Source: Glutamicibacter mishrai
GTDB lineage: Bacteria > Actinomycetota > Actinomycetes > Actinomycetales > Micrococcaceae
DNA length: 64,000 nt
Direction of reading: 5' to 3'
Assembly (NCBI RefSeq): GCF_012221945.1
Contig: NZ_CP032549.1
Coordinates: 1-64,000 of the forward strand
Shown here in pieces: positions 42,326 through 51,364 of this stretch (positions are counted from its first letter, which is position 1; each line of letters opens with the position of its first letter). The position numbers were made by a program, and so were the translations under genes. The notes beneath the pieces were generated by a model, which was not told the origin of the DNA, searched no databases, and worked only from the letters and a program-made list of their open reading frames with translations.

Positions 42326-43132
42326 ATGAAAGCGATGGAAGACTTCAAACCATGGATGAATAAGAAAAAGACCAAGGTTGTCTACCAAGGAATAAGCGAT
42401 CATCTAGATTTGACCGGAATTTCGAGCTTCCCTTCCCTTGAACGAATCTCGGTATACGACGCCAAACGCGTGTTGCTTCCGGAGAATCATGATTGGTCTG
42501 GTGTCAGCACTCTCGAATTCTCGTGGGAACCGCAATGGGCCGAAGTTCTGGAACAGAGGTCAGCAACCGAGACCCTGATTTATCGCCCTACGCAGGAGGC
42601 ACTTGACTGTTTCAATTGCGAGCTGCCAACAAGCGAAGAAGGGATAAGTTCCCTTAGCTTGTCCACAATCAAACATGGAGTCATTGATCGCTGGTTCCCG
42701 CAGGCATTCAGTGCGAGCTGGGTCAAAATAGTAAACTCCCGAACCGTCGATCTTAGTTCTGCAGGTCCGTTTAACTCGATTGGCTTACTGGATTTCCGGT
42801 ACGTGACGAGATTATCTGGTCTTGCCCACTTCACCCACCAGGGTCGGGTTCGGGCGATCAGGCTGGAAGACCCGTTGATCATGGATCCCAAGGAGTTCTG
42901 GAATATCCGGACTGAATGCATAAAATTCGGAACAGGCCGTAAGGAAAATGACGCTTGGCTCGAAGAAATCTGGGAGCAGAGACCAAAGAATTGGGAAGAG
43001 AAGTACTTCATCAGTTCCAAATTCGTGAATAAAAAACTCGGCCGAACGACCTGGGAAGAAACCTCGCAACTATCCCAAGCTGCTGATGACAAGGCGATTG
43101 CATATCGCTTCAAGGCAGCAATGAAAGGCTAG
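42326..43132 (+). CDS. Orphan hypothetical protein, leucine-rich-repeat-like N-terminal half
   Basis: The 268-aa product is not recognised. Its first half has short hydrophobic beta-strand-like units (LDLTGISSFPSLERISVYD, GVSTLEFSWEP, ISSLSLSTI, SIGLLDFRYVTRLSGL) at intervals like degenerate leucine-rich repeats. The C-terminus is charged and tryptophan-rich. AAGGGA precedes the ATG at 42326. Base composition is visibly AT-richer than neighbours, suggesting transfer. The layout recalls immunity proteins of polymorphic toxin systems, but no toxin gene is visible. That comparison is speculative. Confidence 0.65.
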   Translation: MKAMEDFKPWMNKKKTKVVYQGISDHLDLTGISSFPSLERISVYDAKRVLLPENHDWSGVSTLEFSWEPQWAEVLEQRSATETLIYRPTQEALDCFNCELPTSEEGISSLSLSTIKHGVIDRWFPQAFSASWVKIVNSRTVDLSSAGPFNSIGLLDFRYVTRLSGLAHFTHQGRVRAIRLEDPLIMDPKEFWNIRTECIKFGTGRKENDAWLEEIWEQRPKNWEEKYFISSKFVNKKLGRTTWEETSQLSQAADDKAIAYRFKAAMKG

Positions 43133-43943
43133 CCGGGGCGCAAACCTTTTCCGATCTCATGCTGTGGTCCGCCTAAGGCCGGTCGATTTGATCGGCCTTA
43201 CCGCGCATTGCACTAGATCCACCCTAAGAAGACATTGAAATGTCGAGAATAAAAATTATGGCAATTCTTGCACTCGATCACGTCGCAACTGATGCGCGTT
43301 CCGACTCGGCCGTTGGAAGGTTTTCAGGTAGCGGTGCCTTCGAAAATGGCAATGCCACCGCAATCAGACGGCCCGCCCCATTGAAGCCCCACGCAAATGC
43401 AGCCACTGCTCCTTTTTGGCCATCGCTGGTCAACAGCATCTGGCTGAATAGAGTTAAGAAGCCGAGGGCGCGACCAAGCTGTTCTGTCATTTTGCGAGAG
43501 ATGACAAGACTCCATGGCGGCAAGGGCCGTCTAGAAATATCCCTGCATCATTCGCTTCACGATCGCCTTGGGGTAGGACCTATCCAGCTGCCGTTGCTTG
43601 GCAACTTGAAGAACTGCCAACCGCCTGGTTTATGCGCCTTATTGGGGCACGCTTGCTGTGCTCCTCACCCACGTCCAGGAACGAGCCACCCCGACATAAG
43701 TTCTGGCGGATATCGCCTTTGCTCCCCTGAAGTGCTGCGTCAATGTGGCTCGTGCACTCTGGCTCTCAATTCAAGCGCCGTTTTTCGTCCCAACTCGTGC
43801 ATAGGATGAAAGGCTCATAAATGTCTGTTCGCGTAGGCTCTGCGCGAAACTTCCGGGTCATGATCAGCACAATGCTCGATTCGCATCCAACGCACCGATA
43901 GCATCGAGACAGCAACCATCAATCGTTCCAGGAGCTAAATCCC
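43133..43943. other. Gene-poor 0.8-kb stretch, probably decayed DNA
   Basis: No credible intact gene. Open frames overlap on both strands without ribosome sites or family motifs. The final part before 43944 holds the mscR promoter. Together with the AT-rich gene before it, it looks like the remains of an insertion. Confidence 0.6.
43278..43523 (-). pseudogene. Possible fragment of a membrane protein
   Basis: A minus-strand frame of about 80 codons contains two hydrophobic stretches (LGFLTLFSQMLL and GAVAAFAWGFNGAGRLIAV) resembling the end of an integral membrane protein. It has no good start or ribosome site. The upstream sequence is broken by stops in all minus frames. A gene remnant is plausible but unproven. 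Confidence 0.22.
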
Positions 43944-45029
43944 ATGCCTCATAAGGTCAAAGCCGTTATTTCGCGCGTCAAGGACGCACCCGTAGAGGTC
44001 GTCGACATCATCGTTCCGGACCCAGGTCCCGGAGAAGTTGTTGTCGACGTACTGACCACCGGCGTCTGCCACACCGATCTGCACTACAAGCTCGGCGGAA
44101 TCGGCGACGAGTATCCCTACCTGCTGGGCCACGAGTCCACCGCTGTCGTCAGCCAGATCGGCGAGAACGTCACCAACGTCAAGGTCGGCGACCGCGTCAT
44201 CCTGAACTGGCGCGCAGTCTGCGGCCAGTGCCGCGCCTGCGCCAAGGGCGAGCCGAAGTACTGCTTCAACACCTTCAACGCCGCCCAGAAGATGACCCTC
44301 GAGGACGGCACCGAGCTTTCCCCAGCGCTGGGCATCGGCTCCTTCGCAGAGAAGACCCTGGTCCACTCCGGCCAGTGCACCATCGTTGACGAAGATGCTG
44401 ATCCAGCTGCCGTAGGCCTGCTCGGCTGTGGTGTCATGGCCGGCATCGGCGCTGCCATCAACACCGGTGAGATCAAGCGCGGCGAGTCCGTCGCTGTGAT
44501 CGGTTGCGGTGGCGTTGGCGCGGCTGCCATCGCCGGCGCCCAGCTGGCCGGGGCAACCACCATCATCGCGGTGGACGTCAACGTGGACAAGCTGGAAGGC
44601 GCCAAGAAGTTCGGCGCCACCCACACCGTTGATTCCTCCAAGGTCGACGCAGTAGAAGCAATCCAGGAATTGACCGGCGGCTTCGGCGCCGACGTGGTGA
44701 TCGACGCAGTGGGCCGCCCGGAAACCTACAAGCAGGCCTTCTACGCCCGCGACTTGGCTGGCCGCGTGGTGCTCGTGGGCGTGCCTACCCCGGAGATGAA
44801 GCTGGAACTGCCGTTGCTCGATGTCTTTGGCCGTGGCGGCTCCCTGAAGAGCTCCTGGTACGGCGACTGCCTGCCAAGCCACGACTTCCCAATGCTGGTG
44901 GAGCAGTACAAGCTCGGCCGACTGGATCTGGATTCCTTCGTGACCGAGCGCATCACGATCGACCAGATCGAGGAAGCCTTCAACAAGATGCATGAAGGAA
45001 CCGTGTTGCGTTCGGTGGTGGAACTCTGA
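43944..45029 (+). CDS. mscR: Mycothiol-dependent formaldehyde dehydrogenase / nitrosomycothiol reductase
   Basis: This enzyme oxidises S-hydroxymethyl-mycothiol to S-formyl-mycothiol with NAD, and can reduce S-nitrosomycothiol. The 361-aa zinc alcohol dehydrogenase shows [11 protein letters not shown] (Cys42, catalytic zinc), LGHESTAVV and the four-cysteine structural zinc loop [15 protein letters not shown]. The Rossmann motif is [13 protein letters not shown]. Its stop overlaps the next ATG (TGATG). Confidence 0.94.
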   Translation: MPHKVKAVISRVKDAPVEVVDIIVPDPGPGEVVVDVLTTGVCHTDLHYKLGGIGDEYPYLLGHESTAVVSQIGENVTNVKVGDRVILNWRAVCGQCRACAKGEPKYCFNTFNAAQKMTLEDGTELSPALGIGSFAEKTLVHSGQCTIVDEDADPAAVGLLGCGVMAGIGAAINTGEIKRGESVAVIGCGGVGAAAIAGAQLAGATTIIAVDVNVDKLEGAKKFGATHTVDSSKVDAVEAIQELTGGFGADVVIDAVGRPETYKQAFYARDLAGRVVLVGVPTPEMKLELPLLDVFGRGGSLKSSWYGDCLPSHDFPMLVEQYKLGRLDLDSFVTERITIDQIEEAFNKMHEGTVLRSVVEL

Positions 45030-45658
45030 TGTCCGCACGCATCGAAAACGTCATCACCTCCGGAACCTTCTCTCTGGATGGCGGGACGTGGGAAGTGGAC
45101 AACAATGTCTGGATCATCGGTGATGATTCAGAGGTCATGGTCATCGACCCAGCTCACGACATCAAAAAGATCCAAGAGGTCGTCGGTGAGCGTGAAGTGA
45201 TGGCAGTGCTGCTCACGCACGGGCATGATGACCACATTCGCGCCGCTGGCGAGTTCTCGGACATTGTCGATGCGCCGCTCTTCCTGAACCCGGAAGATCG
45301 GATGCTTTGGGAAGCTGTCTATCCAGAACGTGATGTTGATGCGGAAATCAGCGATGGAGACACCTTCACCATCGCTGGCACGACGCTTACCGCTCTGCAC
45401 ACCCCAGGACATTCGCCCGGTTCCACCTGCTTCTACGCAGAAGATCTGGGCGTGCTGTTCAGCGGAGACACGCTGTTTAACGGTGGACCTGGCGCTACCG
45501 GCCGCAGCTACTCGAGCTTCGAAACGATTATCGAATCAATCCGCACCAAGTTGCTGGGCCTGCCGGAGCAGACCGTAGTCAACACCGGTCACGGTGATGC
45601 CACCACCATCGGTGCCGAGGCACCGAATCTGGATGAGTGGATCAAGCGCGGGCACTAG
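45029..45658 (+). CDS. Metallo-beta-lactamase-fold hydrolase, partner of MscR
   Basis: The 209-aa protein has the THGHDDHIRAAG metal motif, TPGHSPGSTCFY, FSGDTLFNGGPGATGR and VVNTGHGDATT. It is coupled by 1 bp to mscR, matching the mycobacterial Rv2259-Rv2260 arrangement. A role in hydrolysing S-formyl-mycothiol or a related thioester is a reasonable inference. Confidence 0.9.
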   Translation: MSARIENVITSGTFSLDGGTWEVDNNVWIIGDDSEVMVIDPAHDIKKIQEVVGEREVMAVLLTHGHDDHIRAAGEFSDIVDAPLFLNPEDRMLWEAVYPERDVDAEISDGDTFTIAGTTLTALHTPGHSPGSTCFYAEDLGVLFSGDTLFNGGPGATGRSYSSFETIIESIRTKLLGLPEQTVVNTGHGDATTIGAEAPNLDEWIKRGH

Positions 45659-45670
45659 CCACCGCACAAA

Positions 45671-45711
45671 AGAGCAGAGGCAGCCGATCCTGGATCAGCT
45701 GCCTCTGCTCT
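45671..45711 (+). terminator. Terminator after the mscR operon
   Basis: A 14-bp stem (45671-45684 with 45698-45711) is followed by a TTTAATTTTC tract, 12 bp past the hydrolase stop. Confidence 0.88.
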
Positions 45712-45766
45712 TTAATTTTCCCAAAAAGTAGAGCAACGAATGTGCTGGCGTGGCAGAATTATTCCC

Positions 45767-46276
45767 ATGCCTGAGCCTAAACGCCGAAAACTGCTGCTCC
45801 TGTGGCTGTCTGCCGCGGTACTCGTAATTGCGGGGGCCTCTGTACTGTGGTGGGACAGCCAGCAGGAAGTCACTTTTTACGACGGATCCTACGAATCGCT
45901 GGACGAGGGCACCGAAATCTACTTCGGTCCGGGGCCCGCCGAAATCATGGGCTCGGTTCTGGCTTTGCTCGGTATCGGCGTGGCGGGAGTCGCCTTGGGA
46001 TCATTTTTTCGCCAGCTCACTCGATTCAAGACCTGGTTCTTATTGACCGGACTGCTGCTGGCAGCAGCCGGACTCGCAACGCTGCTCTGGGACTACAACC
46101 AAGTCCGGACCTTCGGCTGGTTTGCCTATGAGCCGATGAGCAAATCAGAACTCATGACAGCCGGTGCAACGCCGATTCTGGGAAAGCTGGGGCTAGCGGC
46201 AGGAATTTTTCTGACTGCCACCTACTGGGGATTACGGAGTATCTTGCCGTTCTCCAGATCCGCGATTAATAGCTAG
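45767..46276 (+). CDS. Four-helix membrane protein of unknown function
   Basis: The 169-aa protein has a basic N-terminus (PEPKRRK) and four hydrophobic segments (about 9-29, 60-82, 92-113, 137-157). The extracytoplasmic loop between the first two is acidic. No family was recognised. It is convergent with the SRAP gene; the two stop codons share one CTAG. Confidence 0.7.
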   Translation: MPEPKRRKLLLLWLSAAVLVIAGASVLWWDSQQEVTFYDGSYESLDEGTEIYFGPGPAEIMGSVLALLGIGVAGVALGSFFRQLTRFKTWFLLTGLLLAAAGLATLLWDYNQVRTFGWFAYEPMSKSELMTAGATPILGKLGLAAGIFLTATYWGLRSILPFSRSAINS

Positions 46277-47001
46277 AACAACGAATTGTTGTGCGCTTCG
46301 ATGAGCTGCGGCGAATTATTGCGCACGTTGCCGACAGCTGTATCAACCTCATGCATTGTCCATTCGGAGGCGACGTCAAAAGCCTGGGCACGGATCTGCT
46401 CAATCAGCCCTTCGCCATCTTCCTCGTCCGGATTCATCCAACGGCCCATCATCTGAGAATCCAGCGGAATTGGCAGGCGATCGTGCAGGTCGGCTAATTC
46501 CCCGAGCACACCGGGTTCTTGGGCAGAAGGCGAATCCATGGTCATGATCGAAGTAGAAAGGATCCAGCTGCCGTCTTCGTCCTTCCACCACTCATAGAGG
46601 CCTGCGAAGAAGATGAGCTTCCCGTCTTCGCGGTGCACGTAGAAGGGCCTTTTCTTGCTGCCTTCCTTCTTCCATTCGTAGTAGCCTTCCACCGGCACCA
46701 CCGCGCGGCGCTTCTTCACCGCCGAGCGGAAAGTCGGCTTGCTGCTGGCGGTTTCACTGCGCGCATTGAAGGCGCGCACGCCCACCGCGAGCTCCTTTGC
46801 CCAGCCGGGGACCAGTCCCCAGCGGGCCACATGGATCTGCCGGTGCAGCTGGCCGTCGATGAGCCGCTCGAGCACAATAGGCACGTCGGTGGTCGGTGCG
46901 ACGTTCCACGACTGGCGAAGCTCCAAGTTGGCATCTGCCTCGGCTTCAGCTTCGGCCACCAGGTCACCGATCGCCTTGGCCATTACATACCGTCCGCACA
47001 T
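46273..47001 (-). CDS. SOS response-associated peptidase (YedK/HMCES, abasic-site shield)
   Basis: SRAP proteins crosslink to abasic sites in single-stranded DNA through Cys2. The 242-aa protein begins MCGRY, with catalytic Cys exposed after Met removal, and has FNARSET (Asn), VEGYYEW (Glu) and LHDRLPIPL (His). The ATG at 47001 sits 6 bp after AAGGAG; a tandem ATG at 47004 is too close and would bury the cysteine. It is a stand-alone gene here. Confidence 0.94.
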   Translation of the reverse strand: MCGRYVMAKAIGDLVAEAEAEADANLELRQSWNVAPTTDVPIVLERLIDGQLHRQIHVARWGLVPGWAKELAVGVRAFNARSETASSKPTFRSAVKKRRAVVPVEGYYEWKKEGSKKRPFYVHREDGKLIFFAGLYEWWKDEDGSWILSTSIMTMDSPSAQEPGVLGELADLHDRLPIPLDSQMMGRWMNPDEEDGEGLIEQIRAQAFDVASEWTMHEVDTAVGNVRNNSPQLIEAHNNSLF

Positions 47002-47125
47002 CATCTGCTCCTTAGCACCGGCACCGGGAATCTGTTCCCCAGTCTAGCTATCGACGCGCTGGAAATCAGCGAAGTTTTTCGCGTTATTCGGGAACAAAGC
47101 CAACAACGTCGCCGTTACACCTAGC

Positions 47126-47404
47126 ATGAGCAACGAATTGAACCTTGACCAGTATGTTCCTGCCGCCGGTGGCGTCACCATGTTCACCACCAGCTGGTGC
47201 GGTTACTGCCGAAACCTCAAGCGCCTCATGGACCAGAAGGGCGTGGCCTACAACGAGGTGAATATCGAGGAAGTCGAAGGAACTGCCGAGATCGTGGAGT
47301 CCTTCAACAATGGCAACCAGACGGTTCCAACCTTGATCTTCCCTGATGGCACTGCAGCCACCAATCCTCGGATTGAAGAAGTGGTAGAGCGCGTCGGAGC
47401 CTAG
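47126..47404 (+). CDS. Mycoredoxin (CGYC glutaredoxin-like)
   Basis: The 92-aa protein has FTTSWCGYC (Cys25, Cys28) and QTVPTLIFPDG (cis-Pro). Mycoredoxin-1 reduces mycothiol-protein mixed disulfides. The CGYC motif, length and the mscR genes nearby fit this. It is divergent from the SRAP gene. Confidence 0.9.
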   Translation: MSNELNLDQYVPAAGGVTMFTTSWCGYCRNLKRLMDQKGVAYNEVNIEEVEGTAEIVESFNNGNQTVPTLIFPDGTAATNPRIEEVVERVGA

Positions 47405-47414
47405 CAGGAAAACT

Positions 47415-47453
47415 AAAAAATCGGTGTCTGAAATTTTCAGGCACCGATTTTTT
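47415..47453. terminator. Bidirectional terminator between mycoredoxin and the ligase gene
   Basis: A 19-nt inverted repeat (47415-47433 with 47435-47453, one wobble) has A and T runs at both ends. It can serve the plus-strand mycoredoxin and the minus-strand ligase. Confidence 0.9.
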
Positions 47454-47466
47454 GCTGTCGTCGTTT

Positions 47467-48198
47467 CTAGATCAAGCTGAGGTGTTCTCGGTATTCCTCG
47501 AGCAAGGCTGCGATGAAGCCCTCAGTAGTGACCGTGCTGACGAGATCATTGGCGGCACCGACGGTCGTGGGATCCATCGGGACTTCCATCGCCTGGTACA
47601 CCGCATCAAGAACCTGGCGCAGTGGCTCGGAATCCTCGACGACAAAAACCGAGGAGAACAGCCATGCTCCCGACACAACGCGCTGCGCGGTGCCTACCAG
47701 TTTCACCGGGTAATTGCGCGGTGATTCCGCGGTGGGCAGCCCATGGACTGAATGGTCTCCGGGGCAGTACTCCCCTGGGATCGGACCTACCTGGGCATCA
47801 ACGCCTAAGCGCTTAAACGCATTGGCGTAAATCTCGGCGAACGCCTCAAAACGACGCCGTTGGCCCATTACGGCTTCGTGCTCGGGTTCAAGGTGATCAA
47901 CGATGAGAGTTCCCCGGTGATAAGCTGCGGCGCGCCCGCCGGCCTTGCGCACCAGCGGGGCGAAACCGCGCTGGGAAGCTTCATCGCGGGCCGCTTCATA
48001 GCCGGCCAACCGGACGTCGCGTTGCCCAAAGGCCAACGTCGGGTCCGGGCGATACAGGCGCAAGCTCGGTCCACGCTCCCCTGACTGAACTTCTCGCAGC
48101 AGCTGGACACCACGTTCCAAATCAGCTGCAGGATCACCACTTGGTTCTTCGAATTCCAGTGTTAGCGGTGCATCCGACTGAGGATTGAACAAACTCAT
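47467..48198 (-). CDS. Lipoate/octanoate-protein ligase-family protein
   Basis: The 243-aa protein has the BPL/LplA/LipB fold: RLYRPDPTLAFGQRD, VRKAGGRAAAYHRGTLIVDHL, the CPGDHSVHG motif and the catalytic-lysine region PVKLVGTAQRVVSGAWLFSS. It may attach lipoyl or octanoyl groups to 2-oxoacid dehydrogenase subunits. The exact activity is not decidable from motifs. Confidence 0.82.
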   Translation of the reverse strand: MSLFNPQSDAPLTLEFEEPSGDPAADLERGVQLLREVQSGERGPSLRLYRPDPTLAFGQRDVRLAGYEAARDEASQRGFAPLVRKAGGRAAAYHRGTLIVDHLEPEHEAVMGQRRRFEAFAEIYANAFKRLGVDAQVGPIPGEYCPGDHSVHGLPTAESPRNYPVKLVGTAQRVVSGAWLFSSVFVVEDSEPLRQVLDAVYQAMEVPMDPTTVGAANDLVSTVTTEGFIAALLEEYREHLSLI

Positions 48199-48293
48199 AG
48201 TGCTGAGTCTAATTCAGTCTCTGCGCTCCGGTGGAGTTGATGTCACAGCGCTCGAGTGCTGTTCAGGAGAAAATCTGCGCCATAATAATAGGC

Positions 48294-48899
48294 GTGCCAA
48301 AATCATCTACCCCTGTCATCCTGATCGGCGGACCTTCCGGATCAGGCAAGTCCTATCTAGCTTCCAAGTACGGCAATCCGCACCTGCCGCTGGACGAGTA
48401 CTACCGACAGATCAGTGAAGACGGCAATCCGGTGGCATTCCCGCGCACAGCCTACGGCGAAATCGACTGGGATCATTCAGGGACTTGGAACAAGGAAGCC
48501 GCCCTGCGGGCCATCGACGAGCTGTTGGAACACGGCACCACCATGGTTCCCAACTACTCGATCGCGACCTCCAGCTACAGCGGCCACAGAGAAATTCGCT
48601 CGGAGAACGGGCCCATCGTGGCAGAGGGAATCTTCCTCTACGAGTTGCTTGAGCCGCTACGCGAAAAAGGAATCAACGTCCAAGCGTACTACGTTGACGA
48701 ACCCGCTTTGGTGACCGGCATTCGACGCTTTGTTCGAGACGTGGCACAACGTCGCAAACCGGTCCTTTTCCTTCTCAAGCGCGGCTATGCGCTGTTCCGC
48801 GTTCATGGTGCGGATCGCGAAAAATACCGTGAACGCCAATTCATTTTGAGGTCGAAGCCTGAGCTCAAAAAGCTGCTCGCGCAGCTGGCTTCGTCGTAG
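48294..48899 (+). CDS. P-loop uridine kinase-like protein
   Basis: The 201-aa protein has GGPSGSGKSYLA (Walker A), LPLDEYYRQI and DWDHSGTWN typical of the uridine kinase/phosphoribulokinase group, and a C-terminal basic helix. The GTG at 48294 is favoured because residues encoded upstream look non-conserved; an AT-rich CATAATAAT just before it could be a -10 for a leaderless transcript. Upstream ATG 48240 is the alternative. Confidence 0.8.
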   Translation: MPKSSTPVILIGGPSGSGKSYLASKYGNPHLPLDEYYRQISEDGNPVAFPRTAYGEIDWDHSGTWNKEAALRAIDELLEHGTTMVPNYSIATSSYSGHREIRSENGPIVAEGIFLYELLEPLREKGINVQAYYVDEPALVTGIRRFVRDVAQRRKPVLFLLKRGYALFRVHGADREKYRERQFILRSKPELKKLLAQLASS

Positions 48900-48906
48900 G
48901 CCCCGC

Positions 48907-49725
48907 CTAGCGGGCACGCACCGTCAGAATCTGTTCAGCACGACCGAAGGGTCCTGATTGATCGTGTAGCACCGTCGAGGTCAATCCGATTCCATCAACA
49001 CCGAAGCTCTGCTGGACTTCAAGGCCTAGCCAGGCTCCGGCAGGCTGCCGGTACATGTGGATCTGCAAGTCGAGATTCGGATAAATCCAGGTGCCCTCGT
49101 TCGGTTCGACGCGCGGCACCACGCCATTTGCCGTGTCGATCATTCCCACAAGCCTCGCCATGTCTGAAGCATCCAACGTATCAACTAGCGCGTAGTCGGT
49201 ATGCAGCCATGCGATCCCCTTGCCAGGGCGCCATTGCTCGTTGGAGCGCAGTTCGATGGAACGGATATATCCACCTGGCCAGCGTTCGCTGATGTTCTGG
49301 ACTTCGCATTCTTCCGGGCCAGGAATCCTGGCGTCTTCGATGCCTGCAACAGCGCTGGAGTCTCCGGTAATCACGCGCCAGGCACGGGCGACGATGCTGG
49401 TTCGTCCCTTGGCTGTCATTTCGGCTTCGATCAGCTCGATGGTCCGGCCGGGTCGTATCAGCCGTGTCGTGATTTCGAATTCTCCGGCGTGGATCAATCC
49501 ATGAATTTCAAAGCTCAGCCGAGCGATACGCATGTCGTCACGAGGCTCGAAGTTCTCCAACGCATAAGCCAAGATTCCGGACGCAGGACCCATGTGTTGT
49601 TCATGTTCATTCCAGGCACCCTGTGCATGCCACGATGAGCGGTAGCGCCCCTCGCCTAGCGATTCAAAGTAAAAGTCACCTTTGGCGAGAATCTTTTCCA
49701 ATTCCTCAGCGAGCTGGTGCGTCAT
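48907..49725 (-). CDS. TesB-like acyl-CoA thioesterase, double hotdog
   Basis: The 272-aa protein has an N-terminal hotdog with MGPASGILAYALE and a C-terminal hotdog ending GLTSTVLHDQSGPFGRAEQILTVR, the usual thioesterase end. The ATG at 49725 follows AGGAGGG. The substrate is unknown. It is convergent with the kinase gene, with 7 bp between. Confidence 0.85.
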   Translation of the reverse strand: MTHQLAEELEKILAKGDFYFESLGEGRYRSSWHAQGAWNEHEQHMGPASGILAYALENFEPRDDMRIARLSFEIHGLIHAGEFEITTRLIRPGRTIELIEAEMTAKGRTSIVARAWRVITGDSSAVAGIEDARIPGPEECEVQNISERWPGGYIRSIELRSNEQWRPGKGIAWLHTDYALVDTLDASDMARLVGMIDTANGVVPRVEPNEGTWIYPNLDLQIHMYRQPAGAWLGLEVQQSFGVDGIGLTSTVLHDQSGPFGRAEQILTVRAR

Positions 49726-49797
49726 TGCTGCCCTCCTGGCCGTACAAAAATTATTGCGCTGCACTCAGGTTATCCAAGAGCAACTGAAATCAATAGA

Positions 49798-50373
49798 TTA
49801 CTGATCTTTATCGTGTTCATGGGCCCTTTGCCCTGCGCTGTCCATAATGCCTAGAATTTCGGCAACGCCGTTCTTTGCCCACATCGCGTGTGGCGTCATC
49901 GTATCGAACTGGGCTGACTGGCCGGCTTTCACGTGATAGGTGCGTTCACCGAGTTGCAATTGGATTTCGCCAAGCAACACCGTGAACCATTCCTTGCCCG
50001 GGTGGATGCGCAATTCGCTTGGCGCCGGTGCTTTAGACGGGTCGATGCGCATTTTTGAGACGTTGACTCCGTTGACCGCGTCGTCGGTGGAGAGCTTCCA
50101 CAGAGTAATCCCGGGCATGCTGATGGGCTCTGGGCGAATGATGATTTCGGCCTCGGACGTGGCCACCAGCTCGTCAAGGCTTGTGTCCAATGCCTTCGCC
50201 AGAGGCACCAACTGGTCCAAGGCGATGCGTCGGCTACCAGTCTCGATCCGGCTTAGCGTTGAAACGCTGAGTTGGGCTTTATTAGCCAATGATTCCAACG
50301 ACCAGCCACGGTTCTGCCGCAGCGTGCGAATACGTTGGCGAATGATCTGGTCGACTTCCAATTCTTGCGTCAT
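49798..50373 (-). CDS. XRE-family regulator with C-terminal cupin
   Basis: The 191-aa protein has an N-terminal helix-turn-helix (IRTLRQNRGWSLESLANKAQLSVSTLSRIETG) and a cupin domain (about 105-180: LRIHPGKEWFTVLLGEIQLQLG, DTMTPHAMWAK). These proteins usually sense a small ligand. It is divergent from the thioredoxin-reductase-like gene, which it probably controls. Confidence 0.9.
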   Translation of the reverse strand: MTQELEVDQIIRQRIRTLRQNRGWSLESLANKAQLSVSTLSRIETGSRRIALDQLVPLAKALDTSLDELVATSEAEIIIRPEPISMPGITLWKLSTDDAVNGVNVSKMRIDPSKAPAPSELRIHPGKEWFTVLLGEIQLQLGERTYHVKAGQSAQFDTMTPHAMWAKNGVAEILGIMDSAGQRAHEHDKDQ

Positions 50374-50403
50374 GCGCAAAAGGCTACACCTTCTCGCGCA
50401 AAA
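50374..50403. promoter_or_regulatory. Direct repeat GCGCAAAA in the xre/oxidoreductase intergenic region
   Basis: Two identical copies of GCGCAAAA at 50374-50381 and 50396-50403 are 22 bp apart (about two helical turns) in the 79-bp divergent promoter region. This is a plausible XRE binding site. Confidence 0.4.
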
Positions 50404-50452
50404 CGTCGATACGCTGTGATCATCGGCAAGCAAGAGAACAAGGAGACATGCC

Positions 50453-51364
50453 ATGGAACATTTCGAAGTCATCATCGTCGGTGGAGGAAGCGCTGGACTC
50501 GCAGCTTCGATCGCACTGGCGCGATCCCGGCGAAACGTGCTGGTGATCGATGAAGGGCATCCGCGTAACGCGCCAGCACAACACGCGCACAACGTACTGG
50601 GACAAGAAGGCACAAGCCCACTGCAGCTACTGGAACGAGGACGCGCTGAAGCTGAAAATTACGGTGTGAAAATCATCGTCGGCGCGGTGGACTCGCTGTC
50701 CGGTTCTCTCGAACAAGGATTCACGGTCAATGTGGATCAACGGGCATTTACCGCGGATCGAATCGTCCTTGCCACCGGACTCAAAGATGAACTTCCGAAG
50801 ATCCCAGGCCTTCAAGAAGCGTGGGGCACTTCAGCGATCCATTGCGCTTACTGCCACGGATGGGAAGTACGGGATCAAGAAATTCTCGTTATCGGTTGCG
50901 GACCGATGAGCGCACATCAGGCCATGATGTTCCAGCAGCTGAGCTCAAAGATCACTTTCATTAATCACGCCCCGAATGAACTGACCGAAGAGAGCGCTGC
51001 ATTGCTGAGCCGTCTGGAAATCCCCTTGGTCAACCAATCGGTCGCTGCTCTGGAATTCGATAGCGACGGGCAGTTGGCCGCCGCCAAACTGGACAACAAC
51101 GAACGCCTGCGAGCCCAATCAGTCATCGTCGCCAGTCGAATGAACGTACATGGGGAGCTGTACCAAGCGCTGGGCGGCGAGCTAGATGAGCACCCGCTGG
51201 GAACCTACATTAAAGTCAACGAGACCGGCGCTACCGAGGTCCCAGGCGTCTATGCCGTAGGCAACGCGAGCAATCTCAGCGCCATGGTCATGGCCGCAGC
51301 AGCTTCTGGCACGCTAGCGGGAGCGGCCATCAATGCTGACCTCCTCAATGCAAAGCTAACCTAA
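50453..51364 (+). CDS. Thioredoxin reductase-like FAD/NAD(P) oxidoreductase
   Basis: The 303-aa protein has the FAD loop VIIVGGGSAGLAASIALAR, a CAYCHGWE motif (CxxC in the position of the TrxR redox pair), the NADPH loop IGCGPMSAHQAM and a C-terminal GVYAVGNASN FAD motif. HGWE-type homologues are small-molecule disulfide/quinone reductases whose electron partner varies, so a housekeeping TrxR is unlikely. The regulator is divergent upstream. Confidence 0.88.
   Translation: MEHFEVIIVGGGSAGLAASIALARSRRNVLVIDEGHPRNAPAQHAHNVLGQEGTSPLQLLERGRAEAENYGVKIIVGAVDSLSGSLEQGFTVNVDQRAFTADRIVLATGLKDELPKIPGLQEAWGTSAIHCAYCHGWEVRDQEILVIGCGPMSAHQAMMFQQLSSKITFINHAPNELTEESAALLSRLEIPLVNQSVAALEFDSDGQLAAAKLDNNERLRAQSVIVASRMNVHGELYQALGGELDEHPLGTYIKVNETGATEVPGVYAVGNASNLSAMVMAAAASGTLAGAAINADLLNAKLT

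Noticed and set aside
43240..43809. Plus-strand open frame of 189 codons upstream of mscR
   Set aside because: No ribosome site, and residue composition typical of random translation. It is antisense to the possible membrane-protein fragment.
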